A DNA stretch of 64,000 nt from Melanopsichium pennsylvanicum (lineage: Eukaryota > Basidiomycota > Ustilaginomycetes > Ustilaginales), in assembly GCA_900208305.1 (NCBI GenBank), contig OAPG01000006.1, forward strand, positions 124,001 to 188,000, given 5' to 3'. Positions within the stretch are counted from its first letter, which is position 1. The number at the start of each line of letters is the position of its first letter. Positions 55,701 through 64,000 of this stretch are shown here, piece by piece. The notes beneath the pieces were generated by a model that worked only from the letters and a program-made list of their open reading frames with translations, was not told the origin of the DNA and searched no databases. A program made the position numbers and the translations under genes.

Positions 55701-57326
55701 GAGTTCACCGACGAGGCGCGTGCACATTTCGTGCTTATCGAGGCAGCAAGGATCAACATGAAATGCGCACCCATCAATCGAAACTGTCGCATAGGCTTCC
55801 TGGATGTTTCAGATGAGCATCTGCATGGGCTCTCCGGCACGCTCGGTGTCAAGCAAAGCAAGAAAGCAGCAACCGACAGGATCAAGTCTACATCAGCTCG
55901 GTCGTCGTCCAGCTCAACGCCAGTATCACATAAGAGGCAGAGCAATGTGGTGCAGCCGCCGTCGGACACCACGCCGATTGCCTTGACAAATAAGAAGGCA
56001 AAGCCCAACCCATCAGCAAACGCGCAGCCCATGGAGGAAGACGAGCTCGCCGATCAGATCTCATTTGTTACAATTCCAGAGGAGAACAACATGCCTGTAC
56101 TTGATGCAGCACCTGTATCGTTGCCAAAGACCGCAACATCGTCTCTGCTGTCCCTCGACGTGTCTCTGCGTTCCAAGACTGAGGAGAAAGCCTCGTCCTC
56201 AGCTCTGACTGTTGCTAATGGTATCAGAAAGTTTGTGCTGCGTGCGGGCAAGATACAACCGGTGTCACCTTCCAGCACGGCCTTTAATGGGGGACCCTCG
56301 CCTTTGCCCGGTGCTTTCCAGATTACCACCCCGACATGCAACAAGCATTTTGAGACTGGGTCAAGCGCATCGACTGTTGCAGCTCCACCGGTGTCGGCGA
56401 GTCTTGCTCACAGTGCCGCGGCGCCTGCTACTGTCCCAGCGGGCGTCTCATTCATTTCCAACACAACAGTAAGGGCATCTCTGTCCAAAGCAAGCAAGGC
56501 GACTCAATCTATCCAGCCCACATCAGCAGACGTGACGAGTCCGTCATTTGTCACGACAGGTTCTGCTCCTTCTGCATCTGCGAGCAAATCGGCAACAATG
56601 GCCACTTCTGCGGCATCCGCACCCAGGCACGTTATTACGACTCCAGCAGTCCCAGCCGTGGGGATTCAGGCTGCCAAACGACAGAGACAAGTAACAGAGT
56701 CAGTGGCGCTAGCAACCAGTGCAGTCGCTGCCGAAATCGCTTCTCGCCCTCCACAACCCGCAAACATAAGCGCAGAATCTTCGGATGCCGGGCTAGGGGC
56801 ACTCGACAACATGAACCTGCGCATCATCACCGAGGTTCTGCGCATCTTTAGCCAGTCGAACCAGAAGATGATCTCAGGACAAGTTGAAGAGATCAAAAAG
56901 GTCCATGCAAAACAGGCGGAAGAGCACCAAGAAGCGCTGGTCAGACAAGCTGAAGAACATAGGCAGGCGATGTCCAAGATGGAAGCGAAGCTACAGAACA
57001 TTGAGAGACTGGTGCAGCACCAGGATAAGAGGATGCGCACCGTCTTGCAGAGGATCGAGAGGTCGGATGAAGGGGTCAAAGAGATCGAGTCGATGCTTGG
57101 TGGGCTGATGGAGGATGTCAATTGGGCAGCACAGCTCGAGTTGGAAGGAGAGGTGTCTTGGCAAAAATGGCAAGCGGTTGAAGGGGGGCAGGCTGCGAGT
57201 AGCAGTACTTTTTTTTGCTCCTACAAGCAATTCTCGACGATTTGGCTAGCTTGGCTTCAGATCGTCATTGGTTCTGTAATCCAATGTAGACAATCAATCA
57301 CACACGTGCGTAAACATCGCTTTTAG
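52742..57326 (+). pseudogene. JmjC / zinc-finger / coiled-coil protein locus, reading frame interrupted
   Basis: A long plus-strand coding region with one recognisable product spread over two frames. 52742-53257 is a Ser/Gln-rich N-terminus ending at TAG. Low-complexity pieces follow with two frame changes (near 53300 and 53690). From about 53690 one frame runs on through a TGA at 54080 into a JmjC first half (LANWSSDLFSP, CYFGPGKTCTPL, LMVWSDADATSTWLIA). At about 54638 the frame moves by +1 and continues as the JmjC second half (PFPFYCYQQKLGNLVLIPPRALH, GGRTMKVAWSRLTVE), two Cys-rich zinc fingers (CDFCGADILHGYFEC, then CRICKAIVDLSQRYYC and SFCYGC), a Ser/Thr/Ala-rich linker and a coiled coil (56800-57120), open to 57326. 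The iron site HxD reads LxN. Short introns could remove some breaks, such as a 75-base GT-AG at 54029-54103, so a functional spliced gene is not excluded. Confidence 0.55.
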
Positions 57327-57430
57327 GGAAATTGCTGTGATGTTTTCATCTGCGGCCGATCTAAGTAAGCTTCAAATTTCTGTGACTGACATTCACTCAT
57401 GTGACTGCTGGCTGCTTCAAGGGACGTTGC
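57327..57430. other. Short convergent spacer
   Basis: 104 bases between the JmjC locus and the convergent reductase gene; nothing is seen in it. Confidence 0.6.
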
Positions 57431-58522
57431 TCAAGAGCTGATTTTGTAGGCAAGCTTCTCAGCGGAAACCTTGCCCTCCTGCAAATATTTCAAACCGTCT
57501 GCTATTGCCTCCAGACCGCCGTGCATCTCCTTGATCCTGTTGCCCTTGACCAGACCTTGTTTGAACAAAGTGTAAAAGTGTCCCTTGTCGCCGTTCAACC
57601 ATTGCTTCATCAGAGTCGAATCAGCGCTGACCCTCTCCTGGTCATAGACTGCCTTTCCGTAGTTGAAAGGACGACCCAAAGCGGTGTAGGCCAAAGTGTG
57701 GATGATGTTGACCTCGCTCTTCCTCAGAGCGATTGCTTCGGGGTCTGGTTTGAGGAGCACAACAACGTCGCCTCCTTTGATACCTAGAGATTTGACGCAG
57801 AGTTGCTGGGTTCCGTTTTCGCTAATGCAATCGAGAGCCTTGGTCAGGTGAGGGTCCTTGGCGGCGATCTTTGCCGGAGTGGTTACGTCTTTGTAATCGT
57901 AAATGTCATCGGCACCGATACTCTTGAGGAGTTGGTGATTGTGGGGGCTAGCAGTGGTGATGACTCTGAAACCACTAATGTGAGCGATTTGAATGGCCCA
58001 TTGACCGACGGTGGTGGAACCACTCCAGATTAGGATGGCCTCGCTGTCTTGGGTCACAGGGATAGCTCCCTTGGAGAGGTCGGGTACGGGCAGACCTAGA
58101 CGATGGAAAAGAGCTTGGACTGCGGTTTCTCCACCAACGCCCATGGATGAAGCTTGGTAGTCGTCGATGTTGTCAGGGATCTTGGCTACAAGTTCAGAGT
58201 TGGTTTTGAGGTATTGAGCGAAGCTGCCTCGGTCCGCATCCTTGCCACCGTGAACAAAGCCACATACCCTGTCACCCTTGGCGAGAGAGCTGTTCTTGAC
58301 ACTGGGGCCGAGGGATTCGACCACGCCAGCAAAGTCGCAGCCAACAGTGACGCCGGGAGGGGACAAGAACGCAACGTGCTTCCAATCGGTGGGGTTGAGG
58401 GTAACAGCGGTTACCCTGACAAGGATTTCGTCGGTGTCGAGGGTGGGGACGTGGACAGTTTTGACAGCGGTCTTCTTGTCTTGGACCGTCTGAAGAGCTT
58501 GCATTTGGGTTGCGGCGGACAT
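57431..58522 (-). CDS. Zinc-less medium-chain dehydrogenase/reductase (enoyl reductase-like)
   Basis: 363 aa, one exon. The ATG at 58522 (MSAATQMQALQ) was chosen over the open upstream stretch because it starts at the usual family position. The GroES-like half shows ILVRVTAVTLNPTDWKH, VGCDFAGVVESLG and GDRVCGFVHGG; the zinc-binding cysteines are missing. The Rossmann half has IWSGSTTVGQWAIQIAHISGFRVITTAS, a variant of the GxGxxG/A NADPH motif, then SIGADDIYDY. The C-terminus (HGGLEAIADGLKYLQEGKVSAEKLAYKI) matches fungal ToxD/LovC-type trans-enoyl reductases and quinone oxidoreductases, which often serve secondary metabolism. No polyketide synthase lies in the window, so a stand-alone detoxifying reductase is equally possible. 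Confidence 0.85.
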   Translation of the reverse strand: MSAATQMQALQTVQDKKTAVKTVHVPTLDTDEILVRVTAVTLNPTDWKHVAFLSPPGVTVGCDFAGVVESLGPSVKNSSLAKGDRVCGFVHGGKDADRGSFAQYLKTNSELVAKIPDNIDDYQASSMGVGGETAVQALFHRLGLPVPDLSKGAIPVTQDSEAILIWSGSTTVGQWAIQIAHISGFRVITTASPHNHQLLKSIGADDIYDYKDVTTPAKIAAKDPHLTKALDCISENGTQQLCVKSLGIKGGDVVVLLKPDPEAIALRKSEVNIIHTLAYTALGRPFNYGKAVYDQERVSADSTLMKQWLNGDKGHFYTLFKQGLVKGNRIKEMHGGLEAIADGLKYLQEGKVSAEKLAYKISS

Positions 58523-59789
58523 GATGAGCTTGTTATGGAAATGTGATATAGGGATGAGAGCCGGGGGTTTTGAAAGAAAGCAGTCAAGAAGAAGTTTAGA
58601 TATATAGCCGCTTGAACGCACGCACCCAGTGGCGGGGCAACTGCCCGTGAGCAAGAAAGATTGTTCAGAGTGACACACATGACTTTGTACTTAGTATTAG
58701 AAAATGGACATTGAACATGACTCTTGGACCCGCAGTCCACCCGCAGCACTCACAATTTCTCTTTGTTGTGTGACATTTCCTCGTGGCTAAGGTCTTTTGC
58801 ATGTCACCAAGGATAGGGTGACTTAAAGCCGAAAGTGGAGGTGCACTCACAATCTCAGACACCGTTGCGCTCAATTGCACCGTCCGTGGAGCGTGCGACC
58901 GTGCGACCGTGCGACCGTGCGAGACCGTGTATCCGTGTATCCGTGTGACACCGTCAACGAGATCTTTCCGCTTCGGTCAAGATACTTAGCCTTTTCAGAG
59001 GGTACACAAAAAATTGACTGCCGGCTATGTAGGACAGCCGTTTAGATTTTTCTTGATTCCACAAAATGTATGAAGGTTGTGTGAATTCGTTGAATGGTCG
59101 GCGTAACTTAGCTGATCTGCCATGGAAGCTACAGAATACCTCGTCGATCAATTGACCATTGCTAGAGCAATCAGGCAACTCGGGCTGGCGAATGGCTTTC
59201 GTTATTCTGAGCAAAACCTCGGACCGAATGGGCGATGCTTTGGAATCATTGCGATGCAGACACATACAAGCGAGAACTGTGTGCTGCTGTGTGCTGCTGT
59301 AGCATACCATTTGTTCCCGAACAGACCGAATTAACAACTTCTTCGGAATTCGCGACGGATCCTCCGCATTATAATCAAGTTTGGGCCATTTTCCAGCAGC
59401 CTTTCCGTTCCAAGTAAATTCACAGTATACGTACTGTACGCTGTGCTAACCGATTTCGGCATTCATTGTAATTGTTTTTTTGGCATTCGTTGTTTTCTAT
59501 GCTCTCCGGCTCTTGATCATCGTCGTTGAGCCATCATCGCCTTCACCTCACCCGCTCTCATCTCACCATTCCACAAGCTATCCTGCGCGGACATTCGAGC
59601 CGCCTTCAAATCACCCGCCATTGTCCAAAGAGGCCCGATAAAATGTCGGCTATTCGATGATTTGACTCGCTCCTGTTCATCTCATTTCGGCCCCAGACGC
59701 CTTCGAACCCACCATCCCAATCTCCAGAAAGCCTCTCCTGACTGTACGCACACACTGAGTGGCTTCATTTCCCAGCTGTAGAGGCCGAC
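58523..59789. promoter_or_regulatory. Divergent intergenic region reductase/SCAP
   Basis: 1.27 kb between divergent genes. It includes a tandem GTGCGACC array (58893-58954) and an acagta-tacg-tactgt palindrome (59423-59438). The last 250 bases before SCAP are C/T-rich leader. No gene is supported. Confidence 0.55.
58893..58954. repeat. Tandem repeat GTGCGACC grading into GTGTATCC
   Basis: Three exact gtgcgacc copies, a fourth partial copy, then gtgtatcc units, all sharing the ccgtg core. Confidence 0.9.
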
Positions 59790-62700
59790 ATGGCCCAAGA
59801 CGGGGCAACAGCGTCGCCGCGAAACTCGCGCAGGCCTGCTGCACCTAGAAAACCGAGGCGATCACTTCCAGGCTCAGGCTCATCTTTACCACTAGTGCGC
59901 AACATCCGATCCCGAGGTGAGGCCGCATTTCGACATCATGGGCGCTGGATCTCGAAACATCAGATACGAACCTTGCTGCTATGCTCCTTGGTCATCACCT
60001 CGCTCTTCTACCCCGCTGTGGGCATCTACTTTTGGGCATCCAAGGGCGGTCCCGGTGTTTCCAGAGGTGATGCAAAGAGCGTATGGAGATCTCTGAGTAC
60101 ACCTTTCATGGACTCATTCGCAAGCAGCGGCAGGAAGCACGTCAACAGCCTCAGCGACCTTCGCATGATTTGGGACGACGCCCGCGACTTGCGGGCCATC
60201 GACGTCAGCGATGCCCAAGCCTTGCTCAATCAGCAAGCTCTTCAGATCCCGTCTGCTACCGAGGCTACGCACACCTTTTCTCGTCCACGCTGCCAAGCCA
60301 TACGCGTAGAGCATGTCTTTGTCACCACGGATGATGTCATGGCGGGTAGGGGTCCACGCTTTGGTGTCCTGGAGAAGCGAATACTGCATTCCGCGCTTCA
60401 ACTGCAAAAGTCGGTGGAGACCGAGCTTCAAAACTACGCCGACCATGACACCGCTACCGGTCTTTTGGCCTGTGTTCAAGCACGATCCTCCTTTCCAGGT
60501 CGCCCCGCATCAGTGGATCAGGGCACTTACGCAGAAAGCGATGCTGCGTGCCTGACACTTTCGCCGCTCGAATACTGGAACATGGATGCACAAACCATTT
60601 TGGATGACGATGAGCCCGCTCAATTCGTCTCGCAATCTTTCCTCAACAAGACCAGGCTCGGCTCACCGATCTCGTATTCGACCACGCTCGCCGGCAAATG
60701 GCATCTGTTCAAGCGATTGCCGCGGGCAGAATTCCTTGCTTTCACCTTTTTCTTGCGCGAAGATCCTGCACAGGCGTGCTCCGATGGACGTCTGCCACCA
60801 TCCAAGGACGCTGATCGCTACCAAGCAAACCATAACAGCTGGCACGAGCTCCTCAATCGAGTGACCGGAGGCCAGGTACGCCTCATCGCTTCGCCCGAAA
60901 ACATCTCGCACAGTCTCGTCCTTCAATTTGCGCCCGACACGCATTCGTCCAAACGCAGGCCCAAGCACATCTTCCTCCTGACCGCCTACGCCTTTGTCAT
61001 CATTTACATTTCGCGAGGTCTCATCAAGCTTCGCAAGGTTCACTCGCGCTTCGGTCTCGCTTTCACAGGCACTACGCAGCTGCTCATTAGCATGGTCATG
61101 AGTGTCAGCATTTGCGCCCTGTTGGGGATTCGCCTCGCCTTGGTACCTTGGGAGCTGTTGCCGTTCGTCATAGTCGTTGTTGGATCCGAAAACATGTTCA
61201 GCTTGACCAAAGCCATCGTCGACACTCCGCTGTCGCTTACCGTGTCGTCACGCATCGCACACGGCTTGGGCAAGGTTGGCGTGCCCATCACCCTCACCAC
61301 TCTCGCAGACATCCTTCTGCTGCTCGTCATCGCTCTTTTCATCGGTGTTCGAGCCGTGCGCGAATTCTGCATCTTTGCCATCTTTTCGCTCATTATGGAC
61401 TGGTTCCTGCAGATGACCTTTTTCATCACCGTTCTCAGCATCGATATGCAGCGCCTCGAGCTCGCCGATCTCTTGACGCAGGGAACTCGGCTCAGCAGGA
61501 AACAAGACAGTGCCATGCAGGCGCACGACGGACCAAATGGCACCAACGGTAGTGCTGACTACATGGATGGTGAAACATCCACGGACGGTCAGGGTCGTAT
61601 CGGCAACGCGAGACTCCAGGTCAGATCGGGCAATATTGTCATTGCAGCATTGTCGAAGATGTGGAAAGCAAGAACCGCAAGGACCGCCAGTCTTACGCTC
61701 ATCTTGGTCTACATGGGCGGCCTCTACCTTTATTACGGCACAGGCTTCCCCAGTCAACAGCAATCCAATTTCGTCCTGCCGGCGGACTGGGACACGGTTC
61801 GCACAGCGCCTACTTCAGAAAGCACGTTCGATCCACTTGGTCATCTCGACACCAAGTCTCAACCTTTTCTGCCCTGGTGGACCTCGTCGCCGAGCGCTGA
61901 TCTCTGGACCTCCCTCAACCCACTCGGTGCCCAGGAGTTGAGGATCAACGTTGAGCCCTGGACCATCCTCTCGTTGAGATCATCCAGCGAAGGAGGAGTT
62001 CCTCCCTCGACCGCCACGTTTGCCGGCTGGGCGCTCTTCCGTCCACGAATCCGAGCTGTGGTCTGGTTCGCCAAGCTTGTAGTGCTTCCCATTTCGGGCA
62101 CGACAGCACTGCTTTGGATGCTCTTGCTCTATCTGCTCAAGGACACCGAGCTTCTTGATGCACAACGCGACAAGTCCGAAGCCGAACCTCTGGAGGGTGC
62201 GAATGGCTCGGCAGTCGCGTCAGCGTTGTCATCTTTGAAACCGCGAACGACGATTCTCGCCACGGCTCATCCTTGCGACGTCGAGTTCCTGGTTCATGAT
62301 GGTGACCTTGCTGCCTCGATTGATAATGGAGGTGGCCTTCGCGTTTGGAAATACGAGAGCGGCGGCGAAGATGCCGAACGCAGAAGCAGCATCAACAAGG
62401 CGCGCACAGGGCTTCCATCCGAGCAATGCGCTGTCGCGGCCCTAGCGCTTTCTGCAGAGGCGCGATGGTTAGCCGTCGGGCATGCATCGGGCAGAGTCAC
62501 TTTTATCTCAACAGACACTCTGGAAGCGATCTGGGACCATCTGCCTGCCGACTCGGCTTCGGCCATCACTTTCCTGACACTGCAGCCTCATGAATCGATG
62601 CACACTCTCGAGTCGGCCACGGTTCTGTCAGCGCATCGCGATGGCACAATCCACATCTGGAATGTTGCGCGCAAGGAAGTCAAGCTGGTTGATTCTCAGA

Positions 62701-63956
62701 CGCAACTCGATTCGCGCTTGCCCTGGCGATCATTGCCCGTGATCGTCACTCCGAGTCCTACCAGCAACAATGGTCCTGCGCCGTCTCGGACCACCTTCCT
62801 CGGCTTCACCACTGCAGACGGTAAATTCCACATCAGGGCAGTCGATTCGGGAGGCGCGAGCACCAAGACTGTGTTTACGCTAAGCATCGAGGACCGTAGC
62901 CATGTATGCTCTGCTCTGCTTTGCCAACTAGCCAGTCGACCCCCGTCAGCAGACGAGGCGCCGCTTCTGAGAAGCACCCTTCTGCTCGGTTTCGCCAACG
63001 GGCGCGTGCGCTTGATCGATTTCGAAACGGCCGAAAACGTCAGCAGCGCAGACCTCGACGATGGACCCGTGGTCGAGCTTTCAGCTGTCGACACCAGCGA
63101 AATCACTACCTCCACATTCGTTGCACAAACTAGTGGACGTGCCTCACTCCTCGTCGTCTCTGCCGGCTTTCCCGCAGCGGCAATAATGGAAAAGAGCGGA
63201 TCGATCCACAGCAGTGTGGGCGCTTTCATGTCTGGCTCGTCGCTCCGCATCCGAACTCCCAATGGATCTCGCGCCAACGCAGCCGCTTTCTGGGGAGATG
63301 GCTCGACACCGCCAAGCCCCGCATCGGAGCTCGCCAATCCCCTATCGTACCCCATGTCATCGCATGGGTCTGCGTCGAGGTTGCGGCGAACGAGTGCGCA
63401 CATGCGGGACAGGAGCAGCACCGGCGGTCTAATCGATGGCACTCCTCAGGGGACAGCTGCATCATCAAGCTTGTCGGTTTTCCCGAACGTGGCTCCGCCC
63501 ACGATAAACGCAACGCAGAAGGCGGACGATCGACAGCTTAGGCTGCTGGGTTGGGTTCGATGTCAGAGGGGAGGAAGCTTTGCTATTGGCACTAGTAGCT
63601 TGCTAGTTGGAATTGGCCGAGCGCAACGAAGCCGTCCTCAAAGTCGATGGGAATGGTGGTCGTTAGACCTGCGTGACGAGCTTGTGCTCGGACGTGGTGG
63701 AGAATTGCTCGTCCCACGCCAACCGTTGCTCCTCCAATCGGACCAGACCGCTCGTATCGCACCTGCAAGATCGTCGCTGCAGAGACAGCGAACAAACATG
63801 CCATCACTAGAGATGACTTCGTTCGACGATGCGCTCTCCTTCTCGCGCCTGCATCCGATTCACGGTTTTGCAGCAACACAACGCCAAGAATCAGCTCTGT
63901 TATTTGGATTTGGCGGCTCTGTTGGATATTTCCGTGTCAAATCATTCTCAACATAG
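59790..63956 (+). CDS. SCP1: SREBP cleavage-activating protein (SCAP/Scp1) homologue
   Basis: 1388 aa, one exon. SCAP escorts the SREBP transcription factor and senses sterol; in fungi the pair controls ergosterol synthesis and hypoxic growth. A first transmembrane helix lies at residues 61-83 and a lumenal loop 1 follows (to about 385). The sterol-sensing domain is at about 394-560: FVIIYISRGLIKLRKVHSRFGLAF, ELLPFVIVVVGSENMFSLTKAI, VREFCIFAIFSLIMDWFLQMTFFITVLSIDMQRLELADL. The Tyr in YIS and the Asp in MDWFLQM correspond to positions whose mutation makes mammalian SCAP sterol-resistant. Two further transmembrane segments lie near 634-650 and 757-783. From about 820 the cytosolic part is a divergent WD40 propeller (GLRVWKYESG, HRDGTIHIWNVARK), expected to bind the SREBP C-terminus. 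The SREBP gene is not in the window. Confidence 0.92.
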   Translation: MAQDGATASPRNSRRPAAPRKPRRSLPGSGSSLPLVRNIRSRGEAAFRHHGRWISKHQIRTLLLCSLVITSLFYPAVGIYFWASKGGPGVSRGDAKSVWRSLSTPFMDSFASSGRKHVNSLSDLRMIWDDARDLRAIDVSDAQALLNQQALQIPSATEATHTFSRPRCQAIRVEHVFVTTDDVMAGRGPRFGVLEKRILHSALQLQKSVETELQNYADHDTATGLLACVQARSSFPGRPASVDQGTYAESDAACLTLSPLEYWNMDAQTILDDDEPAQFVSQSFLNKTRLGSPISYSTTLAGKWHLFKRLPRAEFLAFTFFLREDPAQACSDGRLPPSKDADRYQANHNSWHELLNRVTGGQVRLIASPENISHSLVLQFAPDTHSSKRRPKHIFLLTAYAFVIIYISRGLIKLRKVHSRFGLAFTGTTQLLISMVMSVSICALLGIRLALVPWELLPFVIVVVGSENMFSLTKAIVDTPLSLTVSSRIAHGLGKVGVPITLTTLADILLLLVIALFIGVRAVREFCIFAIFSLIMDWFLQMTFFITVLSIDMQRLELADLLTQGTRLSRKQDSAMQAHDGPNGTNGSADYMDGETSTDGQGRIGNARLQVRSGNIVIAALSKMWKARTARTASLTLILVYMGGLYLYYGTGFPSQQQSNFVLPADWDTVRTAPTSESTFDPLGHLDTKSQPFLPWWTSSPSADLWTSLNPLGAQELRINVEPWTILSLRSSSEGGVPPSTATFAGWALFRPRIRAVVWFAKLVVLPISGTTALLWMLLLYLLKDTELLDAQRDKSEAEPLEGANGSAVASALSSLKPRTTILATAHPCDVEFLVHDGDLAASIDNGGGLRVWKYESGGEDAERRSSINKARTGLPSEQCAVAALALSAEARWLAVGHASGRVTFISTDTLEAIWDHLPADSASAITFLTLQPHESMHTLESATVLSAHRDGTIHIWNVARKEVKLVDSQTQLDSRLPWRSLPVIVTPSPTSNNGPAPSRTTFLGFTTADGKFHIRAVDSGGASTKTVFTLSIEDRSHVCSALLCQLASRPPSADEAPLLRSTLLLGFANGRVRLIDFETAENVSSADLDDGPVVELSAVDTSEITTSTFVAQTSGRASLLVVSAGFPAAAIMEKSGSIHSSVGAFMSGSSLRIRTPNGSRANAAAFWGDGSTPPSPASELANPLSYPMSSHGSASRLRRTSAHMRDRSSTGGLIDGTPQGTAASSSLSVFPNVAPPTINATQKADDRQLRLLGWVRCQRGGSFAIGTSSLLVGIGRAQRSRPQSRWEWWSLDLRDELVLGRGGELLVPRQPLLLQSDQTARIAPARSSLQRQRTNMPSLEMTSFDDALSFSRLHPIHGFAATQRQESALLFGFGGSVGYFRVKSFST

Positions 63957-64000
63957 TCAGGAACTGGCACCTTTATTTCATGTATATACAATCCCAAAGT
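63957..64000. other. SCAP 3' flank to window edge
   Basis: 44 bases, AT-rich, with nothing else visible. Confidence 0.6.

Noticed and set aside
57431..58522. Part of a polyketide gene cluster, because the reductase resembles ToxD/LovC-type enzymes
   Set aside because: No synthase, transporter or regulator of a biosynthetic cluster lies beside it; the neighbours are SCAP and the JmjC locus.
1..64000. tRNA, rRNA, CRISPR arrays, transposases and integrases
   Set aside because: Reading the spacers on both strands showed no convincing tRNA A/B box pair with cloverleaf, no spaced identical repeats of CRISPR type and no transposase or reverse-transcriptase motif.

Overview
The window is nuclear DNA of a fungus, most likely a basidiomycete of the smut/Ustilaginomycotina type (inference). 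The genes are those of a free-living fungus: class IV chitin synthase, a Ycf1-type vacuolar ABC pump, Tim22, a SCAP homologue and Rrp7. Most genes have no intron or one to three short GT-AG introns. Intergenic spacers are AT-richer than the genes and carry CT/GA and CA microsatellites. There is no operon logic, CRISPR array, rRNA or tRNA that I could support. Species cannot be fixed from the sequence alone.

Layout. 1-3082: the 3' end of VPS13 (lipid transfer). 5.6-13.2 kb: a BTG/Tob anti-proliferative protein, the DNA polymerase alpha B subunit and the TFIIIC tau95 subunit. 13.7-22.6 kb: RanBP1, the p24 cargo receptor Emp24, Nop58, proteasome ATPase Rpt2 and Tim22. 23.1-34.9 kb: four minus-strand genes, Rrp7, IMP dehydrogenase, histone acetyltransferase Hat1 and a Ycf1-like ABC transporter. 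36.4-41.2 kb: a large chitin synthase, followed by a 3.4 kb spacer without a recognisable gene. 44.6-48.5 kb: chaperonin CCT4 and Ufd1. 48.7-57.3 kb: the least ordinary part, with a ten-exon RING/coiled-coil gene resembling the Zip3/HEI10 meiotic crossover family, and a JmjC/zinc-finger/coiled-coil locus whose reading frame is interrupted and whose iron-binding HxD motif is changed. 57.4-64 kb: a zinc-less medium-chain reductase and SCAP.

Most genes are unrelated housekeeping genes placed in divergent, convergent or tandem pairs. Ribosome biogenesis is represented twice (Nop58, Rrp7), as are protein quality control (Rpt2, Ufd1, CCT4) and membrane traffic or lipid homeostasis (VPS13, Emp24, SCAP).

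Points most worth a second look: (1) a PAM2-like poly(A)-binding-protein motif in the fungal BTG/Tob protein; (2) the Zip3/HEI10-like gene, with ten exons in an intron-poor neighbourhood and a duplicated in-frame 5' splice site; (3) the JmjC locus with LxN in place of HxD; (4) a recurrent palindrome-forming TACAGTA/TACTGTA motif in many long intergenic spacers, densest at about 42.55 kb.
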